This document shows positions 24,400-33,957 of a DNA stretch of 42,053 nucleotides, in pieces. Both the position numbers and the translations under genes were made by a program. The notes under the pieces were generated by a model. It was not told the DNA's origin. It saw nothing but the letters and a program-made list of their open reading frames with translations, and searched no databases. Each line of letters opens with the position of its first letter. Position 1 is the stretch's first letter. The stretch comes from Vibrio sp. PID17_43 (GTDB lineage Bacteria > Pseudomonadota > Gammaproteobacteria > Enterobacterales > Vibrionaceae): NCBI RefSeq assembly GCF_002608565.1, contig NZ_LIXM01000031.1, positions 1 through 42,053 of the forward strand. The letters are read 5' to 3'.

Positions 24400-25257
24400 A
24401 TGACAAAAGAAGCGTATCCGATGGCTCTAGTCACGCAAGATAGTCTTGATAGCTATATTCGTTCTGTAAACAGCTACCCAATGCTGACACCAGAAGAAGA
24501 GCGTGGGCTGGCAGAAAGATTACATTACAATGGTGAGATAGATGCGGCGAAAGGCCTGATCCTGTCACACCTACGATTCGTTGTTCATGTTGCTCGTGGC
24601 TACTCGGGTTATGGCTTGCCGATGGCAGACCTAGTACAAGAGGGCAACATCGGTCTGATGAAAGCGGTTAAGCGTTTCAACCCAGAAGTGGGTGTGCGTT
24701 TGGTTTCTTTCGCTGTTCACTGGATCAAAGCTGAGATTCATGAGTACGTATTGCGTAACTGGCGTATCGTGAAGATCGCGACAACCAAAGCGCAACGTAA
24801 ATTGTTCTTCAATCTGCGTAAATCCAAAAAGCGTCTTGGTTGGTTCAACAACGGTGAAGTAGAAACCGTTGCTCGTGAGCTGGGTGTGGATCCTTCAGAG
24901 GTGCGAGAAATGGAATCTCGTCTAGCGGCCGTCGACTCAACGTTTGACATGCCAATGGATGATGATGACAGCGCAAACTCGTACACTGCCCCAATGGTCT
25001 ACCTAGAAGACAAGTCATCTGATGTGGCTGACAATATTGAAGCGGCAAACTGGGAAACGCACACTAACAACCGTTTAGGTCATGCACTTGCAAGTTTAGA
25101 TGAGCGCAGCCAGCGCATTGTTCGTTCTCGTTGGTTAGACGATGAGAAGGCAACGTTGCAAGACCTTGCCGATGAGTTTGGCGTTTCTGCCGAGCGTATT
25201 CGCCAGTTAGAAAAGAACGCAATGAAGAAACTGAAACTGGCGGTTGGGGAATTCTAA
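24400..25257 (+). CDS. rpoH: Heat-shock sigma factor RpoH (sigma-32)
   Basis: RpoH directs RNA polymerase to heat-shock promoters. The 285-residue product has region 2 ([40 protein letters not shown]), the RpoH-specific box [18 protein letters not shown] and region 4.2 with the helix-turn-helix [20 protein letters not shown]. The ribosome site is GAGGA. In E. coli the synthesis of this factor is controlled at translation by temperature; the sequence here does not prove that. It follows ftsX and is terminated by a strong hairpin. Confidence 0.97.
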   Translation: MTKEAYPMALVTQDSLDSYIRSVNSYPMLTPEEERGLAERLHYNGEIDAAKGLILSHLRFVVHVARGYSGYGLPMADLVQEGNIGLMKAVKRFNPEVGVRLVSFAVHWIKAEIHEYVLRNWRIVKIATTKAQRKLFFNLRKSKKRLGWFNNGEVETVARELGVDPSEVREMESRLAAVDSTFDMPMDDDDSANSYTAPMVYLEDKSSDVADNIEAANWETHTNNRLGHALASLDERSQRIVRSRWLDDEKATLQDLADEFGVSAERIRQLEKNAMKKLKLAVGEF

Positions 25258-25291
25258 CTTCAATTTCTCATCTAAGATAAGATTTTCATAG

Positions 25292-25319
25292 AAAGCCGAG
25301 ATCATGTGATCTCGGCTTT
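25292..25319 (+). terminator. rpoH terminator
   Basis: A 12-bp perfect stem (AAAGCCGAGATC with GATCTCGGCTTT, loop ATGT), followed by a T-rich tail. Its arms carry two GATC sites. Confidence 0.93.
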
Positions 25320-25671
25320 TTTATTTTCGATCGAATATCGGTAGCGTTTGCGATCCCACTTATCTGTGCTACCTGTGCATAACTCTGTGAGGTAATTATT
25401 CATCAACTGTTCGAAAGCCGGACAAAATAAGGCTTTCAAGTCTAATGCTAGTTGGGGATAGTTATAAATATACACACAACTAAATCAAGATCATTACTAT
25501 ATATTGTGGATCAAAAGATCTAAATATACCTTATCAACGTAATTCACAGCTTTATCCACAAGTGGTGGTATTGTGAGCAAGATTTAATATCCAGATTATC
25601 CTTGTGTCTAAGTTTGGCTCTGGATAGGTTACAATAGCATCCGCAATTATGAACAAAAGAAAGAGAAAGAA
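25320..25671. promoter_or_regulatory. DnaA-box and GATC-rich spacer between rpoH and glpE
   Basis: A 350-base AT-rich gap with no gene. It carries two perfect DnaA boxes, minus strand TTATGCACA at 25374-25382 and plus strand TTATCCACA at 25552-25560, and an 8-of-9 match TGATCCACA (minus) at 25505-25513. Five GATC sites lie at 25329, 25352, 25489, 25509 and 25517, with two more in the terminator beside it. It may be a DnaA-titrating or DnaA-responsive element, or the regulatory region of glpE. Confidence 0.55.
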
Positions 25672-25992
25672 ATGGACCAGTTTCAGCATATTGATGTACA
25701 AGGCGCACTGACTCTACTTAAGCAAGGTGACGTAAGGCTTGTTGATATCCGTGACCCTCAAGCGTTTGCCGTTGCTCACGCTGAGTCGGCATTTCACTTA
25801 ACCAATGACTCTATCGTTTCGTTTATGAATGACGTTGAGTTTGAACAGCCTATCTTAGTGATGTGCTATCACGGGATCAGTAGTCAAGGTGCTGCACAAT
25901 ATTTAGTTAACCAAGGCTTCGAACAGGTGTACAGTGTGGATGGTGGCTTTGAAGCTTGGCAACGAGCACAACTACCGATAGTGAGAAGTTAA
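25672..25992 (+). CDS. glpE: Thiosulfate sulfurtransferase GlpE
   Basis: A single-domain rhodanese of 106 residues that moves sulfur from thiosulfate to cyanide or dithiols; its physiological acceptor is uncertain. The active-site loop is CYHGISSQG with catalytic C65, as in E. coli GlpE, and VDIRDPQAF is the conserved N-terminal motif. The stop overlaps the glpG start by one base (TAATG), so the two are coupled. The glpD and glpR genes of the E. coli cluster are absent here. Confidence 0.94.
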   Translation: MDQFQHIDVQGALTLLKQGDVRLVDIRDPQAFAVAHAESAFHLTNDSIVSFMNDVEFEQPILVMCYHGISSQGAAQYLVNQGFEQVYSVDGGFEAWQRAQLPIVRS

Positions 25993-26831
25993 TGAAGAGA
26001 TTGGTAACGTTAAATAACCCACGCATGGCGCAAGCTTTCATTGATTACATGGCATCACGCAAGATTGAAATCCAAATGATGCCAGAAGGCGAAGGGCAAT
26101 TTGCACTCTGGCTTGCGGATAGTCAGCACGAAATAGAAGTGGAAGCCGAATTACAGCACTTTCTTGCGAATCCCTCCGGATCGAAATACAGTGCAGCTTC
26201 GTGGGACGTTGCCGATACTCGTAAGAGCCAGTTTCATTACGCGAGCCCGAGCATCATGAGCATGGTTAAAGCTAAAGCGGGCCCTGTGACACTCTCGGTG
26301 ATGTTCACGTGCGCAGTGATTTACCTTCTGCAGATATTAGGCTTTGGTAGAGGTGTCTTCGACTTATTGCATTTTCCCGCATTTGAAGGGCAGCAATGGC
26401 AACTTTGGCGCTGGATAAGCCATGCATTATTGCATTTTTCAGTCACCCATATTGCATTTAACTTACTGTGGTGGTGGCAACTAGGTGGTGATATCGAGCG
26501 TCGCTTAGGCTCAGGAAAGCTGCTGCAAATCTTCTTGATCTCAGCGGCACTGTCCGGTGCGGGGCAGTTCTACGTTGAGGGAGCGAACTTCGGTGGCTTG
26601 TCTGGCGTGGTTTATGCGTTGCTTGGTTACTTATGGATTCTTGGCTACCGTCTGCCGCATCTTGGTCTAACCCTGCCAAAACCGATTATTGGCTTTATGC
26701 TGGTATGGTTAGTGCTGGGCTTTGTTCAGCCGTTTATGGCGATTGCCAATACGGCGCATTTGGTGGGTTTGCTCTCGGGTATGGCGATTGCCATGTTTGA
26801 TTCTGTGAAGCAAAAATACCAGCAAGTGTAA
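25992..26831 (+). CDS. glpG: Rhomboid protease GlpG
   Basis: An intramembrane serine protease of 279 residues. The N-terminal cytoplasmic domain (1-90) precedes about six membrane segments. The catalytic dyad is S204 in GGLSGVVYALLG and H256 in ANTAHLVGLLSG, and HFSVTHIAFNLLWWWQLG is the conserved oxyanion-region segment. A longer frame from 25956 begins inside glpE and is not the real start. A terminator follows. Confidence 0.96.
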   Translation: MKRLVTLNNPRMAQAFIDYMASRKIEIQMMPEGEGQFALWLADSQHEIEVEAELQHFLANPSGSKYSAASWDVADTRKSQFHYASPSIMSMVKAKAGPVTLSVMFTCAVIYLLQILGFGRGVFDLLHFPAFEGQQWQLWRWISHALLHFSVTHIAFNLLWWWQLGGDIERRLGSGKLLQIFLISAALSGAGQFYVEGANFGGLSGVVYALLGYLWILGYRLPHLGLTLPKPIIGFMLVWLVLGFVQPFMAIANTAHLVGLLSGMAIAMFDSVKQKYQQV

Positions 26832-26851
26832 CTTTGCTTGTCTCTCGAAAT

Positions 26852-26877
26852 AAAAGACCGCCAATCGGCGGTCTTTT
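26852..26877. terminator. Bidirectional terminator between glpG and the FliL-like gene
   Basis: An 11-bp perfect stem (AAAAGACCGCC with GGCGGTCTTTT, loop AATC) between convergent genes, with a T run. Confidence 0.92.
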
Positions 26878-26896
26878 TGCATATAGAGTTTATCGA

Positions 26897-27307
26897 TTAC
26901 TGATAGAGGTATTTGGTAAACAACAGATCAGCAATGATGGTTTTACCTGTTTCAGGCAGTAGTGTTTCGTTCAGTGTCGCGACTAAGGTTTTGCGTAGAT
27001 CTTCTCGACCGGATAGGGATTTGATGGTGTCTTCAGTTTGCTTACCCAGCAGCTCGATTGCGGCATCACGAATCAATGGTTGGTGGTGTTCAATGACCGC
27101 CAAATCATGCTGGCTCATGACCATAATGTCGATGCGCACTTGTACATAACCGAGTTTTTTCCCTTTCGTATAGAAGTTGGTGGTGAGATCGGGCTCAAGG
27201 GTAAAGTAGGCTAATTGTGGTCCTGCTTCTTTTGTTTCTGCCCAAGAGGGTGTGGAAACAAGTAGACTTAATGCGAAAATAATTTGGGCTACATAACGTT
27301 TGTACAT
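26897..27307 (-). CDS. FliL-like secreted protein
   Basis: A 136-residue protein with a cleavable signal peptide (IIFALSLLVSTPSWAETK) followed by a FliL-type domain (PDLTTNFYTKGKKLGYVQVR; SGREDLRKTLVATLNETLLP). Classical FliL keeps its N-terminal membrane anchor and lies in a flagellar operon beside fliM; this gene is alone, divergent from ubiC, and its signal looks cleavable. It may be a periplasmic FliL paralogue for flagellar or stator function; this is inference from homology. Confidence 0.78.
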   Translation of the reverse strand: MYKRYVAQIIFALSLLVSTPSWAETKEAGPQLAYFTLEPDLTTNFYTKGKKLGYVQVRIDIMVMSQHDLAVIEHHQPLIRDAAIELLGKQTEDTIKSLSGREDLRKTLVATLNETLLPETGKTIIADLLFTKYLYQ

Positions 27308-27459
27308 ATTTCTAACTTTTCTTTCTCTGGATCGCGATATTCGAATCGCTTAAGTCTTGATACAATGACCGCCTATAACAAATAACGGAACTTACAGTTT
27401 CAATAAGACAGTAAGTTGTTGCTTTATTGTACGCATAAAGCCACCAATTGAATACTAGT

Positions 27460-27999
27460 ATGAATCAGCCGACATCGCTCTATCTTGCTTCATTATTGGA
27501 AGTAGAGTGGCAAAACCCCGAAAATTTTGAATTTCCAAATGAATTCGCCAAGCATTGGCTTGAAGAACAAGGGTCTTTGTCACGCCGTTTAAGTCAGTAT
27601 TGCCAGCACCTAAGCGTGGAATTACTGCATAATCAAATCGTCGCTGCTAAGACGTTAAAACGCAACGAGAGCCAACTCTTGTCTGAGCAAGATTGCCTTC
27701 TGCGTGAGGTGATTTTGCGTGGCGACAATAGTGAGTGGGTCATTGGACGCACCCTTATTCCACGTTCTACCTTGATCGATCAGCAATACGATTTAGCCCA
27801 GCAAGGGGATATTCCGCTAGGTTTGACCGTGTTTAGTGCTGACAATGTTGAACGTGATGCCCTACAAATGGGGTGGGTGAGTTTGCCTCAAGGCCGCTTA
27901 TTAGCTCGTCGTTCAAGACTGTGGATGAATCACAAACCTATGTTGGTCGCTGAGTTATTCTTACCTAGTTCACCAGTTTACGCTAAGGAGAAGGTGTAA
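27460..27999 (+). CDS. ubiC: Chorismate pyruvate-lyase UbiC
   Basis: UbiC converts chorismate to 4-hydroxybenzoate plus pyruvate, the first step of ubiquinone synthesis. The product has about 179 residues and the family segments LREVILRGDNSEWVIGRTLIP and RRSRLWMNHKPMLVAELFL, with the conserved Arg and Glu of the active site. The ATG at 27460 is chosen; an in-frame TTG at 27448 adds four residues. Neither has a strong ribosome site. The stop codon directly abuts the ubiA ATG. Confidence 0.92.
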   Translation: MNQPTSLYLASLLEVEWQNPENFEFPNEFAKHWLEEQGSLSRRLSQYCQHLSVELLHNQIVAAKTLKRNESQLLSEQDCLLREVILRGDNSEWVIGRTLIPRSTLIDQQYDLAQQGDIPLGLTVFSADNVERDALQMGWVSLPQGRLLARRSRLWMNHKPMLVAELFLPSSPVYAKEKV

Positions 28000-28854
28000 A
28001 TGACCGCAGAGAAAGCCAAAGCATATTGGCAACTGATGCGAATGGATCGCCCAATTGGTTCACTCTTGTTATTGTGGCCGACGGTTTGGGCCCTTGTGAT
28101 TGCCGCCCAAGGCATGCCAAGTTGGAATGTACTCATCGTGTTTGTGTTAGGTGTGTTCCTAATGCGTAGCGCTGGTTGTGTGATTAACGATTTTGCTGAT
28201 CGTAAAGTTGATGGCCATGTGAAGCGTACCAAACAGCGCCCACTGCCATCGGGCAAAGTGACCTCGAAAGAGGCGATTGGTCTATTTTTGGTTCTGGGTA
28301 TCAGCTCATTCTTATTAGTGCTAACCATGAACCCGCTGACGGTTCAGCTTTCTTTCGCAGGCATTGTATTAGCCTTCATTTATCCATTTATGAAGCGCTA
28401 TACTCACCTGCCGCAACTCTTTTTGGGCTTGGCATTTAGCTGGGCGATTCCAATGGCATGGGCTGCACAAACCGGTGAGTTGCCATGGATTGTGTGGTTC
28501 GTGTTCGTGATTAACGCATTATGGACGATTGCTTACGACACTCAATACGCGATGGTCGACCGTGATGATGATTTAAAGATTGGTATTAAATCGACTGCTA
28601 TCTTGTTCGGTCGTCATGACAAGTTGGTGATTGGCGTTCTGCAGTTGATGACCTTGGCGATGTTGGTTCTGCTTGGTCAACACTACGAACTGGGGCAGAG
28701 CTACTACTGGACGATTTTACTTGCCGCTTCTCTGTTTGTGTATCAGCAGCACTTAATTCGCCACCGTGAACGCGATTTGTGTTTTAAAGCCTTCCTCAAT
28801 AACAATTATGTGGGAATGGTGATTGCGATGGGGTTACTTGTCGCGTTCTGGTAA
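28000..28854 (+). CDS. ubiA: 4-hydroxybenzoate octaprenyltransferase UbiA
   Basis: An integral membrane prenyltransferase of 284 residues with about eight to nine hydrophobic segments. Both Asp-rich motifs are visible: [20 protein letters not shown] and [20 protein letters not shown]. It attaches the polyprenyl tail to the product of UbiC, encoded immediately upstream. Confidence 0.96.
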   Translation: MTAEKAKAYWQLMRMDRPIGSLLLLWPTVWALVIAAQGMPSWNVLIVFVLGVFLMRSAGCVINDFADRKVDGHVKRTKQRPLPSGKVTSKEAIGLFLVLGISSFLLVLTMNPLTVQLSFAGIVLAFIYPFMKRYTHLPQLFLGLAFSWAIPMAWAAQTGELPWIVWFVFVINALWTIAYDTQYAMVDRDDDLKIGIKSTAILFGRHDKLVIGVLQLMTLAMLVLLGQHYELGQSYYWTILLAASLFVYQQHLIRHRERDLCFKAFLNNNYVGMVIAMGLLVAFW

Positions 28855-28887
28855 GTATTCATTACCAAGCCACTATCGTTCGAAGAC

Positions 28888-28915
28888 AAAAAGGCATCCA
28901 ATCGGATGCCTTTTT
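28888..28915. terminator. Bidirectional terminator between ubiA and plsB
   Basis: A 12-bp perfect stem (AAAAAGGCATCC with GGATGCCTTTTT, loop AATC) between convergent genes. Confidence 0.92.
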
Positions 28916-28936
28916 AATTTGTACTGAGCTCAGTTT

Positions 28937-31363
28937 TTATGCCTGAAGTTGGTGGATACTCTCTTCGATAGTGAGCTTCACTTCAGGATAGAGCAGAGCA
29001 AACAGAAGCTTGGCGAATTGTTGCGTTTTATCTAAATCGCAATTGCCGTCACTGTCTAAGTATTGCTGTTCTTTCAACGTATTGAACATTGCAGTGAACA
29101 CACCTTTGTCGAAGAACTCTGGCGCGTTGATACCGTGCAGACGGCCCAAGCGTTGAGCAATGTCTTGGCTCTGCTGTTCTAGATCTGATTTACCTAGCTC
29201 TTGGTCGGCAACCAATAAATTCATCGCGATGGAGTAGCGCTGCAATGTTTCAGTGATCGTGCGGCCAAGCAGAACCAAAGGTTGGTTGTTTGATTGGTTG
29301 ATCTCCAACTTACCGCCGTCTAGGCTGATCATTTTCTGCTCTGCAAACTCGTTCAAGATCTTCACGACGAGATCATTCAGTTTCTCTTCTTTGTAGCTTA
29401 GAAACAGCTCTTTCTTAAGGAATGGATAAATTTGTGCAACGTTCTCTTGAATCTTCTCTACTGACAGGTTGCGCTGACGAATGATCATCTGTGCAATCAA
29501 TGACGGTAGCGCAAACAAGTGAATGATGTTGTTGCGGTAGTAAGTCATCAGAATCGACTGGCTACGATCCAGCGAAATGATGTCACCCATGGTGTCCGTT
29601 TCAATCACAAACTTATCCAGAGAGATGGCGTGATCAACCAACTCTTCAGCACTTTCTGTTGGAACGGTTGAAGTGCTTGAATATGGGTTGTTCTTAAGTA
29701 GCTTTAAGTAGCACTCAATCTGATTGATCAGCGAGTCACGAGACAAGGCGCGTTGACGAGAGGCCAGTAGCGCTGTTGCACACAGTGTGAGTGCGTTGGT
29801 CGCTGCCGCATCGTTAATGTGCGTCATCATCTTGTTTGCTAGATCATTCACCACAGGGTTCATCCATTGTGGCTTGCTGCCGCCCATGCGGTCGATGTCT
29901 TTCGTCCACTCAGGAGCGTGCTCATTCAGGTATTGGTTTAGCTGAATTGGCTTACCAAAGTTCACATAGCCAAGCCCAAAGTTGCGCAGCTTACGCAGAG
30001 TACGCAACACAAGGCCGGCGTTTTCTTTCTCTTTGCGTGAACCGCGAAGTTCTTTGGCGTAAGTGCCCACTTCCATGACGTGCTCGTAACCGATGTAAAC
30101 AGGTACTAGCGTGACTGGACGGTTTAGACCGCGCAGCATCGCTTGAATCGTCATGGCCAACATACCGGTTTTTGCTTGCAGTAGACGCCCTGTGCGTGAA
30201 CGACCGCCTTCGCTGAAGTACTCAACCGAGTAACCTTTCGCGAACAGTTCGGATAGGTACTCACGGAAAATCGTTGAGTACAGCTTGTTGCCTTTAAAGC
30301 TACGACGAATAAAGAACGCACCGCCGCGACGGAAGATTGGGCCTGCTGGGAAGAAATTCAGGTTAATACCTGCAGCAATGTGCGGAGGTACCATACCTTC
30401 ATGGTACAGAACGTAAGAAAGCAGTAGGTAGTCCATATGACTGCGGTGACATGGCACGTACACAATCTCATGACCATCTTGCGCTAGGCGACGAACGGTC
30501 GACGCGTTATTGATGTGCAGACCTTGGTACAGTTTTGTCCATAGCCAACCAAGAATGCGATCGCCGTTTTTCACCAAACCATAAGAGAAGTCAGCGGCAA
30601 TTTCATCCATGATGTCATGGGCTTCTTTGCGTGCTTTTTCAATCGAGATGTTTTTGCTCTGCGCTTCATCTTCAATCGCTTTCTCTATCGCTGGCGATTG
30701 CATTAGACGAGCAAACAGCACTTCGCGTTGAGGCAAGTTTGGACCTGACGCAGCCAGTTTTTGACGAGAGAAGTGGATACGAGCGACACGCGCCAGCTTA
30801 TGCGCGATGGCACTGTCCGTACCGTGGGAGTCGGCCATGTAACGCAGAGACACCACCGGGCTGAAGCGAACTAAACAGTCGCGACCTGCGGCCATGACTG
30901 CTTTTGCTTTTTGCGGGCCATTCATTGGCTGAAGGTATGGCTTGTGGTTCTCTTCTTTACCTGGTTTACGACCCCACAGCACTGTTACTGGGAGCATCTG
31001 AACATCAAGTTCGCTGTCGAGCTTGTGCAATTCCAGTAGGTCAGTAAAGAGAGAGACCGATTCGCTAGGTGCATCATTGTCATTGCTCATCATGGTTGGA
31101 GGAGACGCAATGAACACGAAACGGTTCAGTGTCTTGCCGTTGACTTCCAATGGGCTGAGCGGGTCAGGTAGACCAAGGCTCAGAGTTTGCTTTTGTAGTG
31201 TCAGCAAATCCACGTTCGAACGGAACGGTAAGGCATACACAATCGGTTTGGTTAGGTCGATGTTGAGATCGTCAATCGGATTCGATGGAATTGTGGTGCC
31301 CTTTACCATTACCGATAAAGGTAGTTTTAGTAATGAACGTGAAAATGATTGTCCAGAAGACAT
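28937..31363 (-). CDS. plsB: Glycerol-3-phosphate 1-O-acyltransferase PlsB
   Basis: PlsB makes lysophosphatidic acid from glycerol-3-phosphate and acyl-CoA or acyl-ACP at the inner membrane, the first step of phospholipid synthesis. The 808-residue length is normal. The acyltransferase blocks are in order: [10 protein letters not shown] (HX4D catalytic), [28 protein letters not shown] and [12 protein letters not shown] use the ATG at 31363; an in-frame GTG at 31372 is only two bases from the GAGG. It is divergent from lexA; the dgkA gene that lies between them in E. coli is missing. Confidence 0.96.
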   Translation of the reverse strand: MSSGQSFSRSLLKLPLSVMVKGTTIPSNPIDDLNIDLTKPIVYALPFRSNVDLLTLQKQTLSLGLPDPLSPLEVNGKTLNRFVFIASPPTMMSNDNDAPSESVSLFTDLLELHKLDSELDVQMLPVTVLWGRKPGKEENHKPYLQPMNGPQKAKAVMAAGRDCLVRFSPVVSLRYMADSHGTDSAIAHKLARVARIHFSRQKLAASGPNLPQREVLFARLMQSPAIEKAIEDEAQSKNISIEKARKEAHDIMDEIAADFSYGLVKNGDRILGWLWTKLYQGLHINNASTVRRLAQDGHEIVYVPCHRSHMDYLLLSYVLYHEGMVPPHIAAGINLNFFPAGPIFRRGGAFFIRRSFKGNKLYSTIFREYLSELFAKGYSVEYFSEGGRSRTGRLLQAKTGMLAMTIQAMLRGLNRPVTLVPVYIGYEHVMEVGTYAKELRGSRKEKENAGLVLRTLRKLRNFGLGYVNFGKPIQLNQYLNEHAPEWTKDIDRMGGSKPQWMNPVVNDLANKMMTHINDAAATNALTLCATALLASRQRALSRDSLINQIECYLKLLKNNPYSSTSTVPTESAEELVDHAISLDKFVIETDTMGDIISLDRSQSILMTYYRNNIIHLFALPSLIAQMIIRQRNLSVEKIQENVAQIYPFLKKELFLSYKEEKLNDLVVKILNEFAEQKMISLDGGKLEINQSNNQPLVLLGRTITETLQRYSIAMNLLVADQELGKSDLEQQSQDIAQRLGRLHGINAPEFFDKGVFTAMFNTLKEQQYLDSDGNCDLDKTQQFAKLLFALLYPEVKLTIEESIHQLQA

Positions 31364-31688
31364 AAAGTTCACAGCCTCAATAGGTATTCAAACAAGCCCA
31401 ACCTTATTTCTGTGTCCGCTTTCCCCACATTAATAAGGAAGGAAATAGATACGGCTATAGAAATAAGCCTAGGCGATAAAATTTAAGCGGTGTAAGGATA
31501 TCAGAAACTGATCAAACCTTTTAATTTTATTGAGTGCAAATTGGTCGATTGCCTAGGTGATGGCTTTCTTTCGTGGAATAGGGAGCGGTGTGTTTAAAAC
31601 GCCAGCTAAGTTAAGGTTGGTGAGGGCGCTCAGGAAGCGAATCAAATAAATTAAAAAACAACCAATTGGGTTTTCATTTGTTCATTTA
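31364..31688. other. plsB-lexA intergenic region
   Basis: About 325 bases with no gene visible. It contains the divergent control regions of plsB and lexA. I see no convincing plsB promoter or RNA gene in it. Confidence 0.5.
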
Positions 31689-31704
31689 CTGGATATACTC
31701 ACAG
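31689..31704. promoter_or_regulatory. LexA (SOS) box 1
   Basis: CTGGATATACTCACAG fits the CTG-N10-CAG SOS consensus. Its centre is 20 bases from the second box, as in the double operator of E. coli lexA. Confidence 0.88.
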
Positions 31705-31708
31705 TTAA

Positions 31709-31724
31709 CTGTATAAAAAGACAG
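31709..31724. promoter_or_regulatory. LexA (SOS) box 2
   Basis: CTGTATAAAAAGACAG is a very good CTGT-N8-ACAG SOS box, seven bases before the lexA ATG. Together the two boxes give autoregulation. Confidence 0.93.
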
Positions 31725-31731
31725 GTGACAT

Positions 31732-32352
31732 ATGAAGCCGTTAACGCCGCGCCAACAACAAGTCTTCGATTTGATTAAAAGCAAAATCGAAGATACTGGA
31801 ATGCCACCAACTCGTGCAGAGATTGCGCGTGAGCTTGGCTTCCGCTCTGCGAATGCCGCAGAAGAACACCTAAAAGCCCTTGCTCGTAAACAAGCGATTG
31901 AAATTATACCAGGGGCATCTCGTGGGATACGAATCCTACTGGAAGATGCAGCGAACGACGATCAAGGTCTGCCTTTGATTGGTCAAGTTGCTGCCGGTGA
32001 GCCGATTCTGGCTCAAGAGCATGTGGAATCGCACTATCAAGTGGATCCGGCCATGTTCAAACCGAAAGCGGATTTCCTACTTCGCGTAAACGGCGAAAGT
32101 ATGAAAGACATTGGCATCATGGATGGCGACTTACTGGCTGTGCACAAAACTCAAGATGTGCGTGATGGTCAGGTGGTCGTTGCTCGTGTTGATGATGATG
32201 TGACGGTGAAGCGTCTGGAGCGCAAAGGCTCAACGGTATTGCTGCATGCAGAAAACGAAGAGTTTGCGCCTATTCAAGTTGATTTGACGTCTCAGCATCT
32301 GGCGATCGAAGGTCTGGCGGTTGGCATTATTCGCAACACGGACTGGATGTAA
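31732..32352 (+). CDS. lexA: SOS repressor LexA
   Basis: A 206-residue repressor of the DNA-damage response. The N-terminal winged helix contains [23 protein letters not shown]. The self-cleavage site is A88-G89 in QVAAGEP, and the catalytic dyad is S123 (NGESMKDIG) and K160 (VTVKRLE), as in E. coli LexA. Two SOS boxes lie immediately upstream. dinF follows about 200 bases later, as in E. coli, and may share SOS control. Confidence 0.98.
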   Translation: MKPLTPRQQQVFDLIKSKIEDTGMPPTRAEIARELGFRSANAAEEHLKALARKQAIEIIPGASRGIRILLEDAANDDQGLPLIGQVAAGEPILAQEHVESHYQVDPAMFKPKADFLLRVNGESMKDIGIMDGDLLAVHKTQDVRDGQVVVARVDDDVTVKRLERKGSTVLLHAENEEFAPIQVDLTSQHLAIEGLAVGIIRNTDWM

Positions 32353-32363
32353 TACTTTCCCCC

Positions 32364-32389
32364 AAAGCCCAGCACTCTCGCTGGGCTTT
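32364..32389 (+). terminator. Hairpin after lexA
   Basis: A 10-bp perfect stem (AAAGCCCAGC with GCTGGGCTTT, loop ACTCTC) 11 bases after the stop. The T run is short, so readthrough to dinF is possible. Confidence 0.75.
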
Positions 32390-32550
32390 ATGTATGTTCG
32401 TTCTCAACATTAACCAATAAGGGTAACAGATGGGTTATTCCGATTGGTATATCAAGCGGTTATTGGCGAGTTATTAAACTCTCATGTACACTCTTGCGCC
32501 TACATTGCCTGGCTTCTTTGTTCGAGTTCAGGCCCACTAAAGAGGCGCCT

Positions 32551-33894
32551 GTGACAAACTCAATCTTTTCTCCTTTATCAAATCCTCGAGTTCATCGTCA
32601 GGTGTTAATGCTCGCAATCCCGATGGTGCTATCGAATATTACTGTCCCACTATTGGGCTTGGTTGACGCCGCTGTGATCGGCCACCTTGAGCACGCTTGG
32701 TATCTGGGGGGTGTCGCGTTGGGTAGCACGATGATCAGCGTGACGTTCTGGCTACTTGGCTTTTTACGTATGTCGACCACTGGATTGGCAGCACAGTCTT
32801 ATGGCGGCGAAGATCGCAAACAGTTGGCGTTGGTGTTCATGCAAGGTTCAGTCATGGCATTGCTGTTCGCGTTGGTCTTTCTTATTGCTCATCATCCGAT
32901 TGCAGATCTGATCTTTGGTTGGAGTGATGCCAGTGCGGAAGTGAAGCGCTACGGCATACAATATTTCTCTATCCGTGTGTGGAGTGCGCCAGCGGCATTG
33001 ATGAACTTTGTGTTATTGGGTTGGTTGCTTGGAACGCAAAACGCCAAAGCACCAATGTGGATGGTGATCATCACTAACGCAACTAACATCGCGCTCGATT
33101 TGTTGTTTGTGATTGGTTTGGGTTGGAAAGTAGAAGGCGTGGCGCTTGCGTCTGTCATTGCAGACTACTCAGGCATGGCATTTGGCTTACTGTGCGTGTG
33201 GAAAACATGGCAAGCGCGCCAGTTGCCGTCTCCAAAGAGTTTGCTTACCGATACTCAACATGGGCTAGGGCGCTTTGTAAAACTCAATCGCGATATCTTC
33301 TTACGCTCATTATGCTTGCAAGCAGCATTTAGCTTTATGACTTTCCAAGGAGCGAGCTTTGGTGATGATGTGGTGGCAGCTAATGCGGTATTGATGAGTT
33401 TCTTGATGCTGATTTCCTACGGCATGGATGGCTTTGCTTACGCTATGGAAGCCATGGTGGGGAAAGCGATTGGCGCGAAAGACCGAGCACAACTCAGTGC
33501 GTCGTTAATTGGTACCTTTTTCTGGAGTCTGATCATCTGTTTGGGTCTGACTGCGGTATTTGCTTTGGTGGGATCGCATTTGATCGCCATGATCACATCA
33601 ATTGAAGTCGTACAGCAACAAGCGTCCGTTTATTTACCGTGGCTGGTAGTAATGCCATTAACATCGATGTGGTGCTTTCTATTCGATGGTATTTTTGTTG
33701 GTGCGACCAAAGGTAAGGACATGCGTAACAGTATGTTTGTCGCGACGTGCTGCTTCTTCGCGATTTTCTTTTTGTTCTCTGGCTGGCAAAACCATGCATT
33801 GTGGTTTGCGATGACTAGCTTTATGGCGATGCGGGGGATTGGACTCGGGGTCATCTTCTTCTATCAGTGGAGAAAGGGAAGCTTCCTCGCTTAA
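32551..33894 (+). CDS. dinF: MATE-family transporter DinF
   Basis: A 447-residue multidrug/organic-cation transporter with about 12 hydrophobic segments and the MATE core motifs PMVLSNITVPLLGLVDAAVIGHL and GLAAQSYGGEDRKQ. The start is a GTG at 32551 with GAGG five bases upstream; the longer frame from 32494 lacks such a site. The position after lexA matches SOS-inducible dinF of E. coli, though a terminator-like hairpin lies between. Confidence 0.93.
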   Translation: MTNSIFSPLSNPRVHRQVLMLAIPMVLSNITVPLLGLVDAAVIGHLEHAWYLGGVALGSTMISVTFWLLGFLRMSTTGLAAQSYGGEDRKQLALVFMQGSVMALLFALVFLIAHHPIADLIFGWSDASAEVKRYGIQYFSIRVWSAPAALMNFVLLGWLLGTQNAKAPMWMVIITNATNIALDLLFVIGLGWKVEGVALASVIADYSGMAFGLLCVWKTWQARQLPSPKSLLTDTQHGLGRFVKLNRDIFLRSLCLQAAFSFMTFQGASFGDDVVAANAVLMSFLMLISYGMDGFAYAMEAMVGKAIGAKDRAQLSASLIGTFFWSLIICLGLTAVFALVGSHLIAMITSIEVVQQQASVYLPWLVVMPLTSMWCFLFDGIFVGATKGKDMRNSMFVATCCFFAIFFLFSGWQNHALWFAMTSFMAMRGIGLGVIFFYQWRKGSFLA

Positions 33895-33900
33895 TTACAA

Positions 33901-33928
33901 AAAACAGCAGGTCGAAACCTGCTGTTTT
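33901..33928. terminator. Bidirectional terminator between dinF and sthA
   Basis: A 12-bp perfect stem (AAAACAGCAGGT with ACCTGCTGTTTT, loop CGAA) between convergent genes. Confidence 0.92.
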
Positions 33929-33957
33929 AGTTTTTGGATCATGGCAACCCAATTGAA

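Noticed and set aside
25320..25671. crtS-type chromosome 2 replication trigger
   Set aside because: Known Vibrio crtS sits in a different gene context, and I could not recognise its RctB-binding sequence here; DnaA boxes alone do not identify it.
25956..25991. Upstream extension of glpG
   Set aside because: Starts inside glpE; the ATG at 25992 is coupled to the glpE stop and gives the normal protein length.
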